Positions 1 through 7,695 of a DNA stretch of 64,000 nucleotides are shown here, in pieces (the first letter of the stretch is position 1; each line of letters starts with the position of its first letter). Both the position numbers and the translations under genes were made by a program. The notes beneath the pieces were generated by a model. That model made no database searches, was not told where the DNA came from, and saw only the letters and a program-made list of their open reading frames with translations. The DNA is from JBGTFE01 sp036403235 (GTDB lineage Bacteria; Acidobacteriota; Blastocatellia; Pyrinomonadales; Pyrinomonadaceae), in NCBI GenBank assembly GCA_036403235.1, contig DASWRI010000065.1:62001-126000 (forward strand), in the 5' to 3' direction.

Positions 1-1
1 T

Positions 2-1522
2 TATCTGTATTTTATCGCCTCGGACGCGATGGAAGGACGAGATACGCCTTCGCGCGGACTCGACACGACCGCCGAATTTATCAAAATGAATCTGTCGCGC
101 TGGGGATTTAAACCGGCGGGCGATAACGGAACTTTCTTTCAAAAAATCGCTCTGCAACACCAGGTAATTGACCCGGCTGCGATGAAACTGAGCGTCGACG
201 GCAAAAGCTTTGTTTTCGGCGAAGATTTCCTTCGGGGCGATCGCCTCGGCGGCAACGCGGCGATTGACGCTCCGCTCGTTTTCGGCAAAGACGGCTGGAT
301 GGTGAAATCGAAAAACATTGACGCGCTCGGCTCATCGGATGTCAAAGGCAAAATCGTCGTTTTTTCGGGCAGCAATTTTTCGCAGCAATATATGCTTGCA
401 ATGCCTGCGGGCGTAACGCAAGACGATTTGAAAGGCACGCGCGGCACCGACTGGGCTGACCCGATTACAAACGCACTCGAAAAAGGCGCCGCCGGAGCTA
501 TCGTAATCGCACCGCCGCAGCTTCAGGCAATCTGGGAGAGGGTCAGAGGCTCTTTCGCGCGCGGCACCACGTTTCCCGAAAAACTGCTTGCGAAAACCGG
601 CGCGACGCCCAACACGCTTCCGGTAATGCTCGTTTCGCAAAAAGTCGGCGACGCGCTCGGCATAAAGGACGGAAGCGGCACTCTGACGGCGCAAAACGCG
701 AGTCTCAGAGCGGCGAGCAAAACCGAAATGCTTTCGACGCAGAATGTCGTGGCGATTTGGGAAGGAAGCGACCCGACGCTGAAAAATGAAATGGTCGCCA
801 TCGGCGCGCATTACGACCACGTCGGAATAAATTTGAACGCCAAAGGCGACGATAAAATCTTTAACGGCGCCGACGACGACGGTTCGGGAACGACCGGCGT
901 TCTGTCGATTGCCGAAGCGCTCGCCAAATCCGCCAAACGCCCGAAACGCTCGATTCTTTTTGTCTGGCATTGCGGCGAGGAAAAAGGCCTGTGGGGCAGC
1001 GAATATTTTACGAAGTTTCCGACCGTTGATTTGAAAAACGTCATTGCCCAGCTCAACATCGATATGATTGGCCGCAGCAAAAAGCCCGGCTATCAAGCGC
1101 CCTGCGACATAAATCTGCAGCCCGGCCAGAAGCCCTGCAACGGCGAGCTTTCGGGCGAAAACGAGATTTACGTCATCGGCTCGCGCATGATGAGCACCGA
1201 GCTTGGAAACATTAGCGAAAGCATCAACAATTCGTATCTGAAATTAAATTACAATTACAAATACGACGACCCGAAAGACCCGAATCGCTTCTTTTTTCGC
1301 TCAGACCATTTCAACTACGCGTCGAAGGGAATTCCGATTATTTTCTGGTTTGACGGCGTTCACGAAGATTATCACGGGCCGGACGACGAGCCCGACAAAA
1401 TCGATTACGCCAAAATGGAAAAAATCTCGCGGACGATTTTTTTGACGCTCTGGGAACTGGCCGACGCCAAAACGCGTCCCGTCGTCGATAAACAGCTTCC
1501 GTCGGAACTGACGACGAGATAA
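2..1522 (+). CDS. M28 family zinc aminopeptidase, 5' end outside window
   Basis: Secreted-type M28 metallopeptidase that removes N-terminal residues from peptides using two zinc ions. The frame is open to the left edge and reads YLYFIASDAMEGRDT, the usual start of the mature domain, so the signal peptide and true start lie outside the window and the ATG at 29 is internal. A PA-type insert occupies about residues 65-230 counted from that ATG. Zinc ligands are visible in order: GAHYDH, ADDDGSG, CGEEKGLWGS, NIDMIGR and DYHGPDD. The overall length of about 500 residues fits PA-containing M28 enzymes of Acidobacteriota. It is convergent with rsmI and separated from it by a perfect palindrome. The substrate cannot be told from sequence. 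Confidence 0.93.
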   Translation, partial: YLYFIASDAMEGRDTPSRGLDTTAEFIKMNLSRWGFKPAGDNGTFFQKIALQHQVIDPAAMKLSVDGKSFVFGEDFLRGDRLGGNAAIDAPLVFGKDGWMVKSKNIDALGSSDVKGKIVVFSGSNFSQQYMLAMPAGVTQDDLKGTRGTDWADPITNALEKGAAGAIVIAPPQLQAIWERVRGSFARGTTFPEKLLAKTGATPNTLPVMLVSQKVGDALGIKDGSGTLTAQNASLRAASKTEMLSTQNVVAIWEGSDPTLKNEMVAIGAHYDHVGINLNAKGDDKIFNGADDDGSGTTGVLSIAEALAKSAKRPKRSILFVWHCGEEKGLWGSEYFTKFPTVDLKNVIAQLNIDMIGRSKKPGYQAPCDINLQPGQKPCNGELSGENEIYVIGSRMMSTELGNISESINNSYLKLNYNYKYDDPKDPNRFFFRSDHFNYASKGIPIIFWFDGVHEDYHGPDDEPDKIDYAKMEKISRTIFLTLWELADAKTRPVVDKQLPSELTTR

Positions 1523-1530
1523 GCTAAGGC

Positions 1531-1604
1531 AAAAGTAAAAAGTAAAGAAGCCGTATATTAAACACTCGAGTGTTTAATATACGGCTTCTTTACTTTTTAC
1601 TTTT
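1531..1604. repeat. Perfect 37-bp-arm palindrome with 7-nt phrase
   Basis: Arms 1531-1567 and 1568-1604 are exact reverse complements with no loop, centred on CTCGAG. The outer part is built of AAAAGTA-like 7-mers. It sits between two convergent genes and its right arm carries the last codons (KSKK) and the TAA stop of rsmI. It probably acts as a bidirectional 3'-end structure and belongs to the heptad-hairpin family seen through the window. Confidence 0.9.
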
Positions 1605-2426
1605 CACTTTTACCTGCCGGTAAGCTTCGGATTTGCTCAGGCCAAATTCTTTCGCGGCCTTTTTGAGCGCGGTTTTCGAGTCGAAGCCCGCGCCTTCAAG
1701 CTCGCTGATTCTCTCCGTCAAAAATTGCAAACTCTGACCTCTCGCCTCTGATTTCCGGCCTCTTTCGATAACCAGCACAATCTCGCCTTTCGCCGGTTTT
1801 ACCGTGAATTTCTCGATTAATTCATGCAAATCGCCGCGAACGATTTCTTCGTGAATTTTAGTCAGCTCGCGCGCGACCGCCGCTTTTCTGTTTCCTAAAA
1901 TTTCCGCGCAATCGGCCAGAGCTTTGGCGATGCGATGCGGCGTTTCGTAAAAAACGAGCGTTGCCGGAATTTCCATCACTTCGCGCAGGCGCGTTTGCCG
2001 CTCGCCTTTTTTGGAAGGCAAAAAACCGCCGAAAAAAACGGAATCGGTCGGCAGTCCGGACGCAATCAGAGCGCTGACGAAGGCGACCGCGCCCGGAATG
2101 GGGACAACGCGCGCGCCGATTTCCTGCGCCTTTTGCACGATTCTAAAGCTCGGGTCGCAGATGGCGGGCGTTCCCGCGTCGGAGACGACGGCGATTGATT
2201 TTCCCTGTTCGAGCAATTCGGAAAGCTCTTCGGCGCGCTCCGTCTCGTTGTGCTCGTGATAGCTTACGAGCCGCGCGGAGATGCCGAAATGAGTTAAAAG
2301 CTTTCTGGTGTGGCGCGTGTCTTCGCAGGCGATTAAATCGACCGATTTGAGCGTTTCGAGCGCGCGCAGGGAAATGTCCTGCAAATTTCCAATCGGCGTC
2401 GCGACCAAAAAAAGAGTTCCCGTCAT
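1590..2426 (-). CDS. rsmI: 16S rRNA (cytidine-1402-2'-O)-methyltransferase RsmI
   Basis: SAM-dependent enzyme that 2'-O-methylates C1402 in the 16S rRNA decoding centre. The start is placed at the ATG before TGTLFLVATPIGNLQDISLR, giving 278 residues, normal for RsmI. The longer open frame adds 39 residues that come from the upstream terminator hairpin and should be ignored. Family motifs visible are ATPIGNL, ACEDTRHTRKLL, SDAGTPAICDPS and PIPGAVAFVSAL in the tetrapyrrole-methylase-like fold. The final residues KVKSKK and the stop are encoded by the arm of the 1531-1604 palindrome, so the native C-terminus has been replaced or extended by repeat sequence. No strong Shine-Dalgarno is seen. Confidence 0.95.
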   Translation of the reverse strand: MTGTLFLVATPIGNLQDISLRALETLKSVDLIACEDTRHTRKLLTHFGISARLVSYHEHNETERAEELSELLEQGKSIAVVSDAGTPAICDPSFRIVQKAQEIGARVVPIPGAVAFVSALIASGLPTDSVFFGGFLPSKKGERQTRLREVMEIPATLVFYETPHRIAKALADCAEILGNRKAAVARELTKIHEEIVRGDLHELIEKFTVKPAKGEIVLVIERGRKSEARGQSLQFLTERISELEGAGFDSKTALKKAAKEFGLSKSEAYRQVKVKSKK

Positions 2427-2461
2427 ACTTGAAAAATACAACGAACAAAGGACAAAGACAA

Positions 2462-2492
2462 AAAAGCCCGAGGTTTTTAATCTCGGGCTTTT
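2462..2492 (-). terminator. Rho-independent terminator
   Basis: An exact 11-bp stem (AAAAGCCCGAG / CTCGGGCTTTT) with a 9-nt loop. In the minus direction it is followed by six T residues, so it most likely terminates the N-rich secreted protein gene ending at 2558; it lies just upstream of the rsmI start. Confidence 0.8.
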
Positions 2493-2557
2493 GGTTTCGC
2501 GCGACTTAGGGGTTTTAAAGGATTGGAATTGAAAGCCGCGCAAAATCTGATTTTTGC

Positions 2558-3133
2558 TTAGAAAGGAAGCGGAAACGGAATGTTTCTGCGCCAGTCGCCG
2601 TTGTTGCGATTATTGCGATTGTTGCGGTTGTTTTGATTATTACGATTGTTATTATTGTAATTGTAATTGTAGGCGTCGGCCAACACGCGCAAATCCTGCT
2701 GAATCTGATTCCATGAGCCTTCCAGGTTGTAGCTCAAATTCGAACGCGAAAGCGCGCGGTCGAGCTGCGAGCCTAACTGCAGAACATTTTGAACTTCGTT
2801 GGCGCTGTCGTTGTAATCGCCGCGATTATCGTACCGGTCGTCGAGACGGTCGGTCGCGTCTTTAAAATCGTCGGCCAAATTGTTGATGCGGTCTTCACGA
2901 TTGCGGTCGTCGTAGCGGCTCCGGTCGAGCTCGCGGTCGACTTGTTTTTCAAACTGCTTGGCGCGATTTTTCAAATTTCTGATTGTGCTCTGCAAGTTGC
3001 GGCTATTGCGGTTGTTTCCGTAATTATCGTCATCGTTACGGTTGTTGCGCCATTGTGCCGAAGCGATTAAAGGCAAGCTCAAAATTAACAAAGAAAAAGC
3101 AAAAACTGTGAACAAATTCCTAAAACGAGTCAT
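2558..3133 (-). CDS. Secreted Asn/Arg-rich protein of unknown function
   Basis: I do not recognise a characterised family. The 191-residue product has a clear Sec signal peptide (MTRFRN then a hydrophobic core, cleavage after IASA/Q). A helical, charged middle (residues 45-150, Asp/Arg/Asn rich with leucine spacing) resembles small secreted helical-bundle proteins of Acidobacteriota. A low-complexity tail of Asn-Asn-Arg repeats covers residues 157-180. At DNA level the tail is a TTATTGCGATTG-type simple repeat. A good ribosome site (GAGGAGAAAAT) precedes the ATG. A terminator follows at 2462-2492, so it appears monocistronic. Confidence 0.75.
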   Translation of the reverse strand: MTRFRNLFTVFAFSLLILSLPLIASAQWRNNRNDDDNYGNNRNSRNLQSTIRNLKNRAKQFEKQVDRELDRSRYDDRNREDRINNLADDFKDATDRLDDRYDNRGDYNDSANEVQNVLQLGSQLDRALSRSNLSYNLEGSWNQIQQDLRVLADAYNYNYNNNNRNNQNNRNNRNNRNNGDWRRNIPFPLPF

Positions 3134-3434
3134 AATATTTTCTCCTCATCGAAACTTTCTAAGCATCGCCTGAGCGCTGCATTTGTTTCTCTTTAGAGCA
3201 AAGCGTGTGCCATTTGCTTTGCAAAAATTTACAAAACTTCTAACTCATTTACATTCAATAATTTATTTATAGGAAGCGCGGTTTTTAAGTTTAATGATTA
3301 ACCAATTCGGTAAATCCAATGTTCCAAATGGTCGGTAGCCCGACGCAGATTGTCGAGAGATTATTTAAAAAGCAAAACGGCACGCGCAAATTTATTTTAC
3401 GCGTGCCGTTTCGAGTTATAAAAATTAATCCGGT
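3134..3434. other. Intergenic gap with promoter-like AT-rich leader
   Basis: Holds the minus-strand leader of the 2558-3133 gene, including its GAGGAG ribosome site next to the ATG, AT-rich stretches around 3230-3300, and the terminator at 3375-3411. I see no further gene or RNA. Confidence 0.5.
3375..3411 (-). terminator. Rho-independent terminator of the S8 protease gene
   Basis: Exact 12-bp stem AAACGGCACGCG / CGCGTGCCGTTT with a 13-nt loop, placed 24 nt beyond the stop at 3435. Reading on the minus strand it is followed by T-rich sequence (TTTTGCTTTTTAAA). Confidence 0.8.
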
Positions 3435-4853
3435 TTAATCTCCGAGAGCCTTGGCGGCGTTAAGTCTTCCGCCGCTTTCGACTTTTCCGTTTAAGGAATC
3501 GAGCTTATCGACCGATTTCAAAAGCCGCTCGCGCAGTTTTTCGACCGAGAGATTCGGCTCCCCGGCCAGAACCAGAGCGCCGACGCCCGAAACATAAGGC
3601 GTCGCCATCGACGTGCCCGAAGCTTCGCGATATTCGTCGTTGAGCCATGTCGAAAGAATGTCTTTGCCCGGCGCGGCGATGTGAACCGTTTTCGCGCCGA
3701 AATTCGAGAACGAGGTCAACTGGTCGGCGCGGTCGACCGCAGCGACGCTGATAACGTTCGGAAGGTCGTAGTTTGAAGGATAATGCGGGGTATTATCGTT
3801 GCTCGTGCCGTCGTTTCCGGCGGCGGCGACAAATAAAATTCCTTCCTCGCCCGCCACGCGAATGGCGTCTTCGAGCGCTTTCGAATAAGCGGTCGAGCCC
3901 CAGCTCGCGCTGATGACACGGACATTTACGCCCGCGCGTTTGCGGTCAATCGCATAATTTATCGCTTCAATCGCGTCTTTAGTCGTTCCGAAACCGCCGC
4001 GTCCCATAAATTTGAGCGGCATAATCTGGACTTTCCAGTTGATTCCGGCGATGCCTTCATCGTTGTTGCCTTCCGCGCCGATGATTCCGGCGCAATGCGT
4101 TCCGTGTCCGTTATCGTCCATCGGGTCGCTTTGATTGTCGGCGGCGTTAAATCCGTGCTCGTCGTTAAAAGTTCCGAGCTCTTCGTCTTTATACTGCGGA
4201 ACGTTAGCCGGACGAAACCAGATATTCGAAGCCAAATCCGGATGCGTGAAATCGACTCCGGTGTCGAGAACGGCGACGACGACTTTTTCGCTGCCCTGCG
4301 TTTTCGCCCAGGCTTTCAGGGCGTCGATATGCGCGTTCGCCTTTCCACCGTTTTGCCCGTCGTTGTTGAGCGCCCACTGTTCCTTAAATAAAGGGTCGTT
4401 CGGCGCAGAGTTGATGCCGCCGGAAGGAGTGTATTTGGCAGCCGGGTTTTCGGCCGGGTCGAGCTTTATCAGATTATTGGGCTGAGCATAAACGACCAAA
4501 TCGGTCAATTGAGCGTATTGCGCGGCGACGGTTTCGGCGTCGGCATTGTCGAGGTCGTCAATCGAGACTAAACCTTTGACGATTTCGATATTATCTTCAA
4601 TCCGGTCGTTATTTTTGTTAACAACTTTTTTGATATCAGAAATGCTTACGCCGGGGCGAAATTTCACCAGAACTTCCGGCTCGTTTTCGGCTGTCGAGCG
4701 TTTGACGGCCAACGGCTTCGGCGCGGTTTTTGTCGTTTCCTGCGTTATGAACGACGCGGTTGACTGCCAGCGCGCGATTTTTCCGGCAATGGCGGCTAAT
4801 GAAATTATAACGACGGCGATGCCGAGATGTATCCAGAAATTGTTTCGATTCAT
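3435..4853 (-). CDS. Subtilisin-like serine protease (S8), exported
   Basis: Exported subtilase of 472 residues. An N-terminal hydrophobic segment (residues 7-27, signal peptide or anchor) is followed by an I9-like propeptide (about 58-130), then the catalytic domain. The triad is plain: Asp in VAVLDTGVDFTHPDL, His in NGHGTHCAGIIG, Ser in SGTSMATPYVSG; the oxyanion Asn is in AAAGNDGTS. It lies 50 bp downstream of a small gene (4904-5185) on the same strand, so the two may be cotranscribed. A terminator follows the stop. Confidence 0.95.
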   Translation of the reverse strand: MNRNNFWIHLGIAVVIISLAAIAGKIARWQSTASFITQETTKTAPKPLAVKRSTAENEPEVLVKFRPGVSISDIKKVVNKNNDRIEDNIEIVKGLVSIDDLDNADAETVAAQYAQLTDLVVYAQPNNLIKLDPAENPAAKYTPSGGINSAPNDPLFKEQWALNNDGQNGGKANAHIDALKAWAKTQGSEKVVVAVLDTGVDFTHPDLASNIWFRPANVPQYKDEELGTFNDEHGFNAADNQSDPMDDNGHGTHCAGIIGAEGNNDEGIAGINWKVQIMPLKFMGRGGFGTTKDAIEAINYAIDRKRAGVNVRVISASWGSTAYSKALEDAIRVAGEEGILFVAAAGNDGTSNDNTPHYPSNYDLPNVISVAAVDRADQLTSFSNFGAKTVHIAAPGKDILSTWLNDEYREASGTSMATPYVSGVGALVLAGEPNLSVEKLRERLLKSVDKLDSLNGKVESGGRLNAAKALGD

Positions 4854-4903
4854 TTTTTAAACTCCAAAAAATTCAAAGCGGAAAATTGTTTTCCACATAC
4901 TAT

Positions 4904-5185
4904 TCACGATTTTATGATGTAATTTGTTCCCTCAAATCCGCACAGGCGCAGTTGATATTTATCGGCGCGATATTCGTAATTTTTTCCGCCGGCGCTCAAA
5001 TTTATACGCCAGCCGCTCGAAATCATCTGCGCCGACATTTCGCCCTCGACGGGCGCGCCGAGCGACATATCGGGAAAATCCGCATCTTCAACCGATGTTT
5101 CGCTGATTTCGCTTTCCGAAACGCCTAGACGCTTTGCCAAATCAGTTTTGGCTTCTTGAACTGCGCTGTCTTTGCTAAAACTCAT
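4904..5185 (-). CDS. Small conserved protein preceding S8 protease
   Basis: 93 residues. The pattern DLAKRLGVSESEI ... FPDMSLGAPVEGEMSAQ ... GWRINLSAGGKNYEYRAD resembles a small family I remember with the motif WPDGSLGCPEPGM ... YRIVLEAGGKxYEYH, whose function is not established. Here the usual Cys of SLGCP is Ala. There is no signal peptide. It sits directly upstream of the S8 protease on the same strand (50-bp gap), so a role as partner, inhibitor or substrate of that protease is possible but only inferred. Confidence 0.65.
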   Translation of the reverse strand: MSFSKDSAVQEAKTDLAKRLGVSESEISETSVEDADFPDMSLGAPVEGEMSAQMISSGWRINLSAGGKNYEYRADKYQLRLCGFEGTNYIIKS

Positions 5186-5487
5186 AATTTGTTTTTGTTA
5201 TTTTAGGACAACGATAATTTTGCGCCTTTTTTGCCGATTAGTCAATAAATTCAGGCCTTCCGAAAAGCTTTCCGCCTGTCGAAACGACCGCGAAAATTGG
5301 ATGTAAACTTTATCTTTTCAATAGATTAAAGAAAACGCCCGATAAAAAAATCGGCAAAACTTGTCAAAGCCGGCAAAGTTCGACTATAATTGATTTTGCT
5401 ATCAGGGAACACGCTTTTGTGTTTCGGCGTGTTGCGAAAAACTTATCAGAAATTATTATCATAAATCCATTTAGATGCTTGAGGCTG
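5186..5487. other. Intergenic gap between two minus-strand genes
   Basis: AT-rich stretch containing AACACGC...GCGTGTT (5407-5432, a small hairpin) and two CGGCAAA phrases near 5352-5375. No convincing gene or RNA seen. The minus-strand promoter of the small gene at 5185 should lie in the right-hand end near 5190-5260. Confidence 0.4.
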
Positions 5488-5502
5488 TCAGCGAGACAGC
5501 CT
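5482..5502. repeat. Short hairpin carrying a stop codon
   Basis: Exact 8-bp stem AGGCTGTC / GACAGCCT with loop AGCGA. Its minus-strand reading supplies the final residues (RLSR) and the TGA of the DUF2085 gene. The T-run follows on the plus side only, so it looks like a repeat of terminator type pointing the other way. Confidence 0.7.
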
Positions 5503-6030
5503 TTTTACTTGCGTTTTGCTCGACAAAAGCCGTCCCAGCTCGACTATTGCCGGAACTATAAAAATCGCGCAGGTAATGCCGAGAATCAAGCCCGTCGCAA
5601 AGCGTGAAAGCGCCGTATTTTCCCAGATTTCAAAAAATCCGAGCGACCAGTCGATGCCCATCGGTATGAGCGCGAGAAAAAGCCAGAAGCGCGGCAGCGG
5701 CTTGATTTCTTCAATCGAGCGGAAAAAAGGATAAACGATAAATCCGAGAAGCAAGCCGAAATAAACGCCGAAACAGCGCGTGCAGACCGCAAAAGCGTGA
5801 TTTTCGACGTGAAACGAGCGTTCGGGAATCTGATGGCAGAGAACGCTGAAGAATTTATAAATCGGGCCGGAAATTGAATTCAGGCCGCTCGCCTCGGCAA
5901 TCGGCGCGAGCAGAATCAAACAAACCCAGACGAAAACAATCGAAAAACCCACAGTCCAGGCTTTTATCGCCTGTTTTTTTATGTCTTTCAAGGTGATTTG
6001 AGGCGTGTAATTTTCGGCTGAAAGTTTCAT
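5488..6030 (-). CDS. DUF2085 family membrane protein
   Basis: Inner-membrane protein of 180 residues with four predicted membrane segments (about 23-43, 78-98, 109-128, 139-160). The DUF2085 signature is present: SVLCHQIPERSF followed by AVCTRCFGVYFG, with three conserved cysteines. Function is unknown in the family. The start is set at the ATG before KLSAENYTP because the extra 21 in-frame upstream codons come from the 6043-6098 palindrome. The last seven residues and stop come from a second hairpin (5482-5502), so both ends of this gene abut repeats. Confidence 0.8.
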   Translation of the reverse strand: MKLSAENYTPQITLKDIKKQAIKAWTVGFSIVFVWVCLILLAPIAEASGLNSISGPIYKFFSVLCHQIPERSFHVENHAFAVCTRCFGVYFGLLLGFIVYPFFRSIEEIKPLPRFWLFLALIPMGIDWSLGFFEIWENTALSRFATGLILGITCAIFIVPAIVELGRLLSSKTQVKRLSR

Positions 6031-6042
6031 TAAAACAAAAAA

Positions 6043-6098
6043 GGCTTTTGGTTTCGGCTTTTGGTTTTTGCAAAAACCAAAAACCGAAACCAAAAGCC
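6043..6098. repeat. Zero-loop palindrome of 7-nt units
   Basis: Arms 6043-6070 and 6071-6098 pair at 27 of 28 positions. Units are of the form GGTTTTT/GGTTTCG/GCTTTTG. It lies between glpX and the DUF2085 gene, both minus strand. Confidence 0.88.
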
Positions 6099-6110
6099 AA
6101 ATTTACAAAC

Positions 6111-7154
6111 TTAAAATCTAATGACCGCGTCCGGGCCGCCTTCGACGTGTACGGTATCGACAAAGCGGATGCTTTTTGAATCGGTCGTCATGACGACCGA
6201 ATGCGTGCGTTTACCCGCGCCGAAAAAGCGCACGCCGCGCAGAAGTGCGCCGTCAGTGACGCCGGTCGCCGCAAAAATTATCTTTTTGCCCGGTGCCAAA
6301 TCGTTTGTGTCGTAAATTTTATCGGGGTCGGTGATGCCCATTTTCTTGAGGCGCTTCATCACTTCAGCGGCGGGCGGAACTTTCGATTTATCGACGCCTA
6401 ACTTATCGGGGTCAAAAACCAGTTTCGCCAGAATCTCGCCGTTCAGACATTTCATCGCCGCCGCCGTGATGACGCCTTCGGGCGCGCCCCCGATGCCCAT
6501 CAGAGCGTGAATGTTCGTTCCGGCGACCGCCGCCGAAATTCCCGCCGAAAGGTCGCCGTCCGAAATCAGGCGAATACGCGCGCCTGAGTCGCGCACGTCC
6601 TGCACGAGCTGTTTATGACGCGAGCGGTCAAGACAAATAACGGTTAAATCGTCGATGTCGCGCCCGAGCCTCCGCGCGATGTTTTTCAGATTTTCCTTGA
6701 CCGGCGCGTCGATATCGACCGCGCCGCGGCACGACGGGCCGACGACGATTTTGTCCATGTAAATATCGGGCGCGTTGAGCAGGCCGCCGCGCTCGGCCGC
6801 CGCCAGCACGGCAATCGCGTTGTTTGCGCCGAGCGCGCACAGATTCGTGCCTTCGAGCGGGTCGACCGCAATATCGACTTCGGGAAACTCGACGCGCGCT
6901 TCGTCGGAAAAAATCCCGCCGCCGAGCTCTTCGCCGATATAGAGCATCGGCGCTTCGTCGCGCTCGCCCTCGCCGATGACGATGCGGCCGCGCATCGGAA
7001 CCGTGTCCATCACCCGTCGCATCGCTTCGACCGCGACGTGGTCGGAATATTTACGGTCGCCCTGTCCCATCGTCTTGGCCGATTCGATTGCCGCCGCTTC
7101 GGTGACGCGCAGGAAATCCAGCGACAATTCTCGTTCTGCTTTTAGATTTTTCAT
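6111..7154 (-). CDS. glpX: Fructose-1,6-bisphosphatase class II
   Basis: Hydrolyses fructose-1,6-bisphosphate to fructose-6-phosphate in gluconeogenesis; metal dependent. The 347-residue product matches GlpX along its length: RVTEAAAIESAKTMGQGD, the metal-site segment IGEGERDEAPMLYIGE, DIAVDPLEGTNLCALG, IVGPSCRGAVDID, GIGGAPEGVITAAA and FAATGVTDGALLRGVR. The usual GDKxxAD is GDRKYSDHVAVEAMR, common in non-proteobacterial GlpX. It is divergent from the ferredoxin gene; a palindrome in the shared gap may be an operator. Confidence 0.96.
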   Translation of the reverse strand: MKNLKAERELSLDFLRVTEAAAIESAKTMGQGDRKYSDHVAVEAMRRVMDTVPMRGRIVIGEGERDEAPMLYIGEELGGGIFSDEARVEFPEVDIAVDPLEGTNLCALGANNAIAVLAAAERGGLLNAPDIYMDKIVVGPSCRGAVDIDAPVKENLKNIARRLGRDIDDLTVICLDRSRHKQLVQDVRDSGARIRLISDGDLSAGISAAVAGTNIHALMGIGGAPEGVITAAAMKCLNGEILAKLVFDPDKLGVDKSKVPPAAEVMKRLKKMGITDPDKIYDTNDLAPGKKIIFAATGVTDGALLRGVRFFGAGKRTHSVVMTTDSKSIRFVDTVHVEGGPDAVIRF

Positions 7155-7190
7155 AAATAATTTTTAAATTGAAATTTTGATAATGAAGAA

Positions 7191-7241
7191 ATTCTAACAC
7201 TTGTCTATGCGGATTTGACAAGTTAGCCTCGCGGATATTAC
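7191..7241. promoter_or_regulatory. Divergent promoter region with 7-bp palindrome
   Basis: The gap between glpX and the ferredoxin gene holds an inverted pair ACTTGTC (7199-7205) and GACAAGT (7217-7223). A plus-strand TTGACA (7215-7220) is followed after 15 bp by TATTAC. On the minus strand TTGTCA is followed after 19 bp by TAGAAT (7191-7196). Both spacings are off the 17-bp ideal. The palindrome overlaps both -35 boxes, as an operator would. Confidence 0.4.
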
Positions 7242-7285
7242 GTTTTTAATTTGCTTTGTAGATTTGTAAGGAGATTTAAGACCTA

Positions 7286-7582
7286 ATGACATATATCGTG
7301 ACGACACCCTGCATCGAATGTAAATACACCGATTGCGCGGCTGTCTGCCCGGTCGAAGCGTTTCACGAAACACCCGACCGTCTTTTAATCAATCCGGACA
7401 CATGCATCGATTGCGACGCCTGCCTTCCCGAATGCCCGGTCGAGGCGATTTTCTCGGATATGTCATATCCGCCCGAATACGAAGACTGGATAGAAAAAAA
7501 CGCGGAGGCCGAGAGCTATCCGATTATCAGCACAAAAGTTCCGGCGCTTCACGGCCCGGGCTGTTCCGGCCCGCCGGAGTAA
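7286..7582 (+). CDS. fdxA: 7Fe ferredoxin (3Fe-4S/4Fe-4S)
   Basis: Low-potential electron carrier of 98 residues. First cluster ligands lie in TPCIECKYTDCAAVCPVEAF and the second in NPDTCIDCDACLPECPVEAI, the arrangement of Azotobacter-type 7Fe ferredoxins. A family-typical tail DMSYPPEYEDWIEKNAE follows. A strong ribosome site AAGGAGA lies 11 nt before the ATG. It appears monocistronic, with its own terminator at 7601-7645. Redox partner unknown. Confidence 0.92.
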   Translation: MTYIVTTPCIECKYTDCAAVCPVEAFHETPDRLLINPDTCIDCDACLPECPVEAIFSDMSYPPEYEDWIEKNAEAESYPIISTKVPALHGPGCSGPPE

Positions 7583-7600
7583 ATCAATAAAATTTTTATT

Positions 7601-7645
7601 AAGATGAACGATGAATTTTACTTTTTATCGTTCATCTTTTTTATC
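7601..7645 (+). terminator. Rho-independent terminator of ferredoxin gene
   Basis: Exact 12-bp stem AAGATGAACGAT / ATCGTTCATCTT (7601-7612, 7627-7638) followed by TTTTTTAT on the plus strand. The ATGAACG/ATGAATT units resemble the heptad hairpins elsewhere. Confidence 0.82.
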
Positions 7646-7695
7646 TTTAAAGCGCTGATTAACAGCAAAAAATAAAAGCTCCAACCGAACCGAAA

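Noticed and set aside
2427..2543. N-terminal extension of RsmI
   Set aside because: Upstream codons cover the terminator hairpin; MTGTLFLVATPIG is the normal RsmI start.
5352..5390. Possible fourth 21-bp array (CGGCAAA phrases)
   Set aside because: Only two phrases about 18-20 nt apart; spacing and sequence do not match the 21-nt arrays.
5482..5502. Terminator of the DUF2085 gene
   Set aside because: The T-run is on the wrong side for the minus-strand gene and the stop codon is inside the stem, so I list it as a repeat.
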